Position numbers and translations under genes: made by a program. A stretch of DNA of 64,000 bases, from assembly GCA_030789695.1 (NCBI GenBank), contig CM061138.1, positions 21,788,214 through 21,852,213 of the forward strand, written 5' to 3'. Positions 57,301 to 64,000 of this stretch are shown here, one piece after another (the stretch's first letter is position 1; each line of letters begins with the position of its first letter). Source of the DNA: Scilla litardierei (lineage: Eukaryota > Streptophyta > Magnoliopsida > Asparagales > Asparagaceae). The notes beneath the pieces are model-generated. The model was not told the DNA's origin. It ran no database searches and saw nothing but the letters and a program-made list of their open reading frames with translations.

Positions 57301-58990
57301 GGCTCTAAGTTTGTAGTGAAGACAGACAATGTGACCAGCCGCTATTTCCGAACTCGGAAGAAACTGTCCCCTCGCAAGTAAGATGACAAGACTTTTAGCA
57401 GCGTTTAACTATGTGTTGAAGTACAAGGCAGGCCAAGCAAACTTAGTGGAAGACACTTAAAGTCAAAAGGCAAAACTTACAGCTATGGTGGGCCAGCCAT
57501 AAAGTTCTTTGCTTGATCAAGTAAAAGAAGGTCTAATGCAAGATCCAACGACAAAGTCACAGTTGAATATGCCAAATAAGAAAAGACTCAGATATTTTGG
57601 GTTAAGGACTACTTATTCTATGCCAAGAGATGATGGATGTACATGTCACAGTTTGGGAACCAATGACAAGAAGTTCTAAAAGAGTGCCATGACCTTTCTA
57701 TGGACGGGGCATCCAGAAGTGCATCGGATATTGGCACTACTCAAGGATGTGTAATATTGGCCTCGTATATAAGATGATATTGAGGCCTAAATGAAGACTT
57801 GTCTTGTTTGCCAACAAGACAATGTAGAGCAAAGAGCAGCGGTAGGACTACTCGACTCATTGTCAATTCTGGAGCAACCATGTGAGAGCATTTCCATGAT
57901 TTTCATCATGAGATTGCCCAATTCAGAGGGGTGCAACATTGTCATGGTGGTGGTCCACATATTCTTCAAGTACGGGATTGTTCATTCTAGCAATAGTAAA
58001 GTGTCCGACAGAGGTCGCTGCCCCACTATTCCTAAAGCATGTGGTGAAGTATTGTGGTCAACTGAAGAATATCATGAGTGATAGTGATGCTCGCTTCACG
58101 GGAAGGTTTTGGTTGTAGCTTTTCAAATTGCTGATATCTGACTTTAGCTTCTCTTCAAGCTTACATCCTCAAACGGATCGCTAGACGGAAAGGGTGAACA
58201 AGATATTAGAGGTGTACTTGAGGCACTACGTGAGTGCTGGTAGCAAGATTGGACAAAATTGTTGGACGTGGTTTAGTTGTCCTACAACCTCCAGATGAGT
58301 GAGTCAACTGGGAAGAGTTAATTTGAGATCATGATGGGGGCAACAACCACTCACTCCAAATGTCATTGATACCTGCTACAAAAGAGAGTAATGCAGCGTC
58401 CTGTAAATTTGCTAAGAGATGAAAAGAGCAAAACGAGTTAGCAAAGTTGCGTCTTAGCAAGGCTGCAAAGAGCGTGAAGAAATGGGCAGATAAGAAGAAA
58501 AGAAAAGACATGCAGAGTACCAAGTGAAAGACTTGGTCCTTGTCAGGTTATCTACACTAGATCGGCACAAGGGATTGCACAAAAGCCTGATAAAGAAGTA
58601 TAAGGCACATTTTCGACGGTAAAGAACGTGGGGAATGTGGCTTACAAGGTGCCACTTCTTCCAACGATCAAGTACCATCCATCTTCTATGTGAGTATGTT
58701 GAAGCCATACCATGGAGATCTAGAGGACTTAAGTCGAGTGAAGTCAACTCATGTGGCATCGGGAATACAGATGAAATTTGACAGAGGCCGACGAGATCAT
58801 ATCGGACATGGTGGTTCATGAGGCCAATAACCATCCACAGTTGGAGTACTTCGTCAAGTGGAAGGGATCGTCGGAAAGCGAAGCAGCTGAGAATCTGAGA
58901 AGGCTTTATGGCAGTTAGAGTACTTGGTGGAGGAATTCTGCAAAGAGAAAGCCAAGCGATGAGTACATCGCCGAGATAAGTGGGGGAGAA
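54345..58990 (+). pseudogene. Decayed Ty3/gypsy chromovirus (gag to chromodomain)
   Basis: In order: a gag trace (NTWKEFKIEIKKQFY, RDFVKEFSQLLLEIP) at 54380-54600, a zinc-knuckle trace (YFCEGPHKVW) near 54830, and a protease trace near 55010. RT runs 56092-56730 (RPSKAPYGASMLFQKK, KLDLRSVYYQV, YLDDIVIYS). RNase H traces lie at 57060-57470, the integrase zinc region (CLVCQQDNVEQ) at 57795, and a chromodomain (LEYFVKWKGSSES) near 58840. Many stops and frameshifts make it dead. The chromodomain marks a chromovirus. GTGGGGGAGAA at 58980 is a polypurine tract, and TGTAACGG at 58991 begins a probable 3' LTR whose end is not resolved. No 5' LTR was found. Confidence 0.85.
55266..55935 (+). mobile_element. 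Solo LTR inside the chromovirus
   Basis: 670 bp starting TGTTAAGCCC and ending GGGCATGACA, with perfect 5-bp duplications AAGGC at 55261-55265 and 55936-55940. It splits the coding trace just after protease. It contains GT-rich (about 55455-55520) and CT (55855-55877) microsatellites. No internal sequence remains, as expected after recombination between the two LTRs of an element. Confidence 0.85.
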
Positions 58991-60878
58991 TGTAACGGTC
59001 GCCACGACATCACCTTGTTGGCGCCTAGTAGATGCTTACTTGGCCCATGACTTGACACTCTCTAGATAGTTCCAATGGTACTGTCGTGAATATAGTATCT
59101 AGAAGGTTCTTGTGTATTCATGAGAATCTTTAATGAGGAAACTGTCTATAATGATGGAAAAGGTTCTAGAGACTCGTCCTAAGCCATTGGATCAAGGAAA
59201 TCTCTAGAAGCCTAATCTCCGCCAGACATGGTAAGGGAGCTTCATCTATAAATAGGAAAAATGGGAGACCATTTTGTGCTCTCCACTTCAAAGTCAAGTA
59301 AAGGCAATAGCCGTCCACTTCAAAGTCATCTTGTGCTCTTGAGTGCACTGTGAGTATGAGAATTCAAGGGAAGACTGATTTAGCCATTCTAATATAGAAA
59401 AGGGGAGCTAAGTGAGGTATGCTGGATTGGAACAGAGTCAAGTAGCTATAAAAAAAATCCGTCTCTGACATGCATCCTCTGTCCACCCGAAGGTGGTGGG
59501 ATGCGATAGAGAGATGTACAACACTGATTTAAAACACATGCTTTGCTGTTGGAGTGCAATGGCTTCCAACCTTTTTTCACGGAAACGGTGAGTGAACATT
59601 CCTCGTCGTTTCATTAACAAATGATTAACGAAGCAAAGTTTTCCAATAGTACATGTAAAAGCTACAACAAAAGAAGCACAACAGCTGCCAAGCTGTCCAC
59701 AGACTAACACAATCCCAAACAAAGATAGTACAAAGGCTAAAACATGTACAGCCAGCGCAAGCATAACCCAAGCAAATACATGGCTGATGAAGGGAGTGAC
59801 GAGATGCCAAATGCCGATAACAGGTGCACATTATGCTAAGCATCAGCAGACAGCATAGCCATGCAGGCCCTTGCCTTCCAGTCAAGAATCAAGATAGCTA
59901 CACCAATGACAGGATACAATACATTCAGCAATCTTGCAGCTGCAACCATGAGATATATTCAATTACGAGACAATATGCAACCTCTTGTATATATCCGTCC
60001 TCATCAACCTGCAACAAGTTCTCACATCTCAACAAACCAACCAAGCCCATTTAGAACATAACCAGACCCATGAACATCATGATCATTGCCAAAAAGAGCC
60101 AGGAAAGGGCTAAGCAAACAAAAGTTCAGTTAAAACAGAAGATTGCGGAATAACATCCACAACACTAACAGGATTGATGCCAACTTCCCAACATTTTCAG
60201 CAACAACCACCACAGCTGTCTCTAGCATTCATGTATCGTCGTTACTGTTGTTTGCATGAGAAATCCTACATTTCTCCTCTACACATGTTAGCACCTTGCC
60301 ACATAGATGCCACATGATCAAAATCACGGTAACAGTGCTTTTTACCGCCAGTCCAGTTTCCTCTTCCTTGCTTTTCTGCTGTGCTGCCAGGGAAAAAATG
60401 TATGCCATATTGTTACTGGCACATCTAATTGTCTAACTCGTCCTGTTTATTCTCTCTCTTCATTTGACAGAATGGTGAGCATGCATAAAATTATCCCTGA
60501 CAGCTTCAAACTAGACAACTTGTTTTTTGAAAAAAGAAGGGGAAAAAAAGCACTAGCCATCTGCATAATCTTACACCAATAGTCATGAGGATACACGAAT
60601 ATTGCATCAAAAGTAGCAACCAAGGAACACGAAATAACCAGCAACGACTAAGAAACAAACTAGAAAGTTCCGAGAGAGAGCCAAGTTAGCAGCTCCATCT
60701 CCGAGAAGAAACTTCACAAGCTTAGAGTAAGGGCAGAAAATTCCAACATGATGATCAAAATGATACTGCATTAAACTTACGATTCTTCGGACGCCTTCCA
60801 TTGCCTTCCAGGTACGTTTATTTCCTTGTAGTCTGGCAAAGATCCATCATGTATTATGTAATTGGAAACACTCTCCAT
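58991..60878. other. Probable chromovirus 3' LTR, then intergenic and MYB 3' flank
   Basis: The first few hundred bases from TGTAACGG are probably LTR. The rest shows no coding domain; the portion nearest 60878 should contain the 3' UTR of the MYB gene. Confidence 0.4.
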
Positions 60879-61526
60879 TCAAAGAGAACCGCGGAGCATG
60901 TTATTTTGAGATATCATCTCCACCAAATCCATATCCCTCTTCGCATTTTCAGATGATTCAGTCATCATTAGTGGAGGCATCGTTGCATCCCATTCTACAG
61001 CCATCTCGAAATCCTTACCATCGTTGTCGCTAGCCATAGAACCACATCCTAGTTGGTCAAAGAGGTACGCAACATCATTCATCCCCTGCATGCTTTTCTT
61101 TTCAAAAAGACCAGGATCGTCATTAAAATAGCATCCGGAAGCTCCATAAGTACTGTTTGCATGGTTAATGCTGCTTGTTTTGCTCCCAGATGGACCCATG
61201 GGTGGCATGCTTGAATAAGCGACCACTCCCTTGCACTCTTCCTTACATGTAGTTTTCTGGCACTCAGTTGTCTGCACCGATGTGCAAGCTGTTGAAGCTA
61301 GGGTTAAGCTATTGATGTAGTTTTGCAAGAGGGACCTAGATCTGGGATACTCTACGCTGCGGCAACGCTTTCGAGAAAATTGCATCCTCTTGGTTGCATT
61401 CCAATGGTTTTTAATAGAATTCTCCGTCCGTCCAGGAAGTCGTTTTGCAATCTCTGCCCACTTATTTCCAATCTCAGAGTGTGCTTTGATTAAAATCCTG
61501 TCCTCCTCCTCACTCCACGTGTCTTT
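60879..61526 (-). CDS. R2R3-MYB transcription factor, last exon only (MYB98-like)
   Basis: The exon starts after a TTACAG acceptor (61532-61527) and codes 215 residues to a stop at 60879. It opens with the R3 DNA-binding repeat: [40 protein letters not shown], then [16 protein letters not shown], with the helix-spacing Trp residues in place. KNHWNATKR and the basic tail are typical of the MYB98/MYB118/MYB119 clade, whose members control female gametophyte and seed programmes. The remaining 150 residues are Ser-rich with acidic stretches, likely for activation. The R2 repeat and the N-terminus should be upstream, above 61527, but no such coding was found up to the gypsy element at 62987. They may be beyond the window across a long intron, or lost. 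Confidence 0.8.
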   Translation of the reverse strand, partial: KDTWSEEEDRILIKAHSEIGNKWAEIAKRLPGRTENSIKNHWNATKRMQFSRKRCRSVEYPRSRSLLQNYINSLTLASTACTSVQTTECQKTTCKEECKGVVAYSSMPPMGPSGSKTSSINHANSTYGASGCYFNDDPGLFEKKSMQGMNDVAYLFDQLGCGSMASDNDGKDFEMAVEWDATMPPLMMTESSENAKRDMDLVEMISQNNMLRGSL

Positions 61527-62986
61527 CTGTAAGGATTCAACAATAAAGATATTTTGGGTCATATTGATTAGAACATAAGTTTTAAATTAAACTACAATAG
61601 AACCAAAACTGCCGTAGAAAATCTACAAAATTTTGGACTCACTTTATCATGTGGTAGAGAACAATGGTATTTAGTCTTACAAAAATTTGCATTCTTGTTA
61701 TAAGTACTAAACAAAATTTGACTTTCTTATGTAATGTCCTAGGCAAAATTTGTTGTTTCTGTGAGAAAATATGAAGATTATAAGAGAAAACGGAATTCCT
61801 AATTTGATTTAATCTGATTAATTTATATTAATGACATCACAAAAAGCATTTTGAAACCCCATATTTTTTGAAATTTTTTTGAGGTTGTTGTACACATTTT
61901 GAAACCCAATAACCTCAAATATCAGTGAACTCCAGGGGGGTTTGACACGTGATCCTCTCATTGCAAAGAGTTTTATTATTCTCAAATCGCTGAATTTGTA
62001 ACACTCAAATCGAGGGGTCAAATAACAGGCATTCATGATGTGTATAACACATCCGAAAAAATTAAATAAATAAAAGAATAGTGTATTTGTGCATCATCGT
62101 GGGAAAAATTTACGCGCGGGGAGGACATATATTATTCTATATGTGTAACCCGTAACTCCGCTTCTGTTTTTGCTACTGGTCTCAAGCCTGAATAAATGAA
62201 GAGGATTGTGTAATAAGTCTATGATAATCAGCACAATACTTTATCGTGCACTCTTATGATCATGTACTTATAAAAAAGTTTCGTTGGAACACTTTTTTCC
62301 TGAGTGGCGTGCTGTAGAGGGACATGTGTAAGGGTTGCTAGGTCGGCGTATGGAAGTGACACGCCATATTACTACTTGGATGAGATGTTAAATATGCAAG
62401 GCTTCATGCTTCTTAGTGGCCGTGCACGTATAAAGAAGTTAGTCCACAGCTAAAGGATTGCATTAACATCTTGCACCATATAATCTTTAACTAGAAAGCT
62501 TCGAGAACTTCTTAATGTCATGTTTAGGAGCAATATTAATATTTTTCGTATTCAAGAGGCCAAGTGGGTAGATGATACGATTTGCTCCAAAAGACAACGA
62601 TGTCAGATTTTAAGAGAAGAAAAGAAATACAAAAGTGGAATTTTTAGTAGATTTCTGGAATAAAGAAGATATATCGATCCTTTTCTGGGGTGGATCTCTT
62701 CCTAACTTGTGTTAATGGAACAAGTTTAATCCCCCACGAACCCTAACAATATTTCTGAGCAAATGATCGATCTTCGATAAACAAACTAGGGCTGGCTCGT
62801 AGGCTTTTAACCCCATCCTAACACAAAAGATAATGAAAGACTAATCAGCCCCTCTCATTACTAAACACACAACTAAAGTAATGAGCCCAAAAGAGATAAG
62901 TCACCAATCGGGTCAAGTAGGGACCGAGCCCATGGCTTGACCCGCGCCTTGCTCTGCGCGTCGCTTCCGCTTGGTGTAGACCCAGA
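61527..62986. other. Probable MYB intron and/or LTR of the gypsy element
   Basis: The part near 61527 is intron by splice signal. Further right lies noncoding DNA that must include the 3' end of the minus-strand gypsy element; GAATGAGAGGGGC-like purines near 62860 are a possible polypurine tract. LTR boundaries could not be fixed. Confidence 0.4.
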
Positions 62987-64000
62987 TCACATCATCACTT
63001 CCCCCAAAAGACGAACCTTGTCATCCAGGTTGAAATCAGAAAAGTGTGAAAGGATGGTGTCATATCCCTCCCAAGTCGTCTCATGGTCCGGCAGTCCCCG
63101 CCATTCGTATCAGCACCTCGGTACCCCGACAGACCTCACGTCGCACATACACAACATCCTGAGGCTCCAGTAATACTTCCAAATCGGCCGTCAGAGTAGG
63201 TGGTAGGTTGGATGTAGCCGTGTGATCTCCTATAGCCCGCCTCAACTGTGATACATGGAACACTAGGTGCAATGTCGATCCTAGAGGTAGAGCCAACATG
63301 TAAGCAACTGGGCCTATCCGCGCCAAGATCTCATAAGGCCCATAAAAATGAGCCACAAGCTTCTCATTTCTCCGCCTGGCCAGAGACTTCTGTCTGTACG
63401 GCCTCAGCTTCAAATAAACACGATCCCCAACCTCAAAGTGAACCTCCCTGCGGTGCCCATCAGCCTTTGCCTTCATAATCTGCTGCGCCCTCGTAAGGTG
63501 CTTCTTCAACTCCTCCAAAATGACATCCCTCTCGCTCAAATACTGTTCCAACTGCGAAACTGGAGTAGCTCCCTTGCTGTAGTGGACCAAAGGGGGAGGG
63601 TCGCGCCCATATAAGATCCGGAATGGTGTAGTCTGAGCAGATGAATGATAGGAAGTGTTATACCAATACTCTGCCCAGGAGAGCCACTTATGCCAACTTC
63701 TCGGACAGTCTGAAGTAAAACAGCGGAGGTACGTCTCGACACTCATGTTGACGACCTCCATCTGGTCGTCAGCCTGGGGATGGTAGGTCGTACTCCTCCT
63801 CAAGGCGGTCCCCTGCAAGCGGAACAATTCCTTCCAAAACTGGCTCATAAAAACTGTGTCCCGGTCCGACACTATCGAAGTGGTAAACCCATGTAAGCGA
63901 ACCACCTCTCGTATGAACGTCGCTACCACCGTCACTGCGGTATAAGGATGTCGTAAGGAAATAAAGTGCACGTACTTGCTCAGACGGTCAACCACCACCA
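62987..64000 (-). pseudogene. Ty3/gypsy chromovirus pol, 3' part (integrase and chromodomain), runs off window
   Basis: From the window edge the minus strand reads the integrase core (VVDRLSKYVHFI, IVSDRDTVFMSQFWKELF, TTYHPQADDQMEVVN) and the GPY/F region (FYGPYEILARIGPVAY, LHLVFHVSQLR). The usual QTDGQTE box reads QADDQME, so the third catalytic Glu is retained but its neighbours changed. One extra base near 63104 shifts the frame. The chromodomain end (WRGLPDHETTWEGYDTI) continues in the new frame to a stop at 62987. The chromodomain directs integration to marked chromatin. Upstream RT and the 5' LTR are outside the window. Confidence 0.88.

Overview
This is nuclear DNA of a flowering plant. 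The evidence is spliced genes with canonical GT-AG introns, plant-specific families (an AIRP2-like RING protein, an At3g48460-like GDSL lipase, an MYB98-type R2R3 MYB), and a heavy load of plant Ty1/copia and Ty3/gypsy LTR retrotransposons, LINE and SINE remnants and hAT-like DNA elements. The base composition and the gene sequences look more dicot-like than grass-like, but the species cannot be named from the sequence.

Layout. 1-3.9 kb: a GGTTCC-type repeat, a minus-strand copia gag fragment, a very G-rich minisatellite and a probable copia LTR. 3.95-4.08 kb: a SINE with target-site duplications. 4.5-5.9 kb: an intact five-exon RING-finger gene. 8.0-33.2 kb: a three-layer nest of LTR retrotransposons, all bounded to the base. 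Copia-1 (plus strand, 8036-33190) was hit by Copia-2 (minus, 8587-28501), which was hit by an Athila-like gypsy element (plus, 12246-24176). LTR divergence agrees with that order: about 1% in both copia elements and about 0.2% in the gypsy element. 34.3-42.4 kb: a tandem duplication of a unit carrying a GDSL gene and an old LTR-like repeat. The downstream copy (41165-42364, minus) is intact; the other (36.8-38.4 kb) is a pseudogene whose GDSL catalytic box was split by a hAT-type MITE. 43.5-45.6 kb: a GC-ended, AT-cored hAT-like repeat. 46.5-52.5 kb: a LINE-derived RNase H ORF interrupted by a young copia element (Copia-3) with one intact 1470-residue polyprotein. 52.5-59.4 kb: a copia fragment, a patch of CTAGTCGACTAG palindromes and a decayed chromovirus holding a solo LTR. 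60.9-61.5 kb: the last exon of an MYB gene whose earlier exons are not found. 63.0-64.0 kb: the 3' end of another gypsy element, running off the window.

The most unusual signal is in both LTRs of the Athila-like element. Five successive stem-loops share an identical 14-nt loop (TTGCAAGAGATTGG), while each stem has a different sequence that is still self-complementary. The same element lacks reverse transcriptase, RNase H and integrase, keeps an intact gag-protease ORF, has nearly identical LTRs and carries about 30 copies of a CACTCGGCCGAGTG palindrome. It therefore looks like a recently moved non-autonomous element that depends on a partner. The host genes here have no evident functional link to each other.
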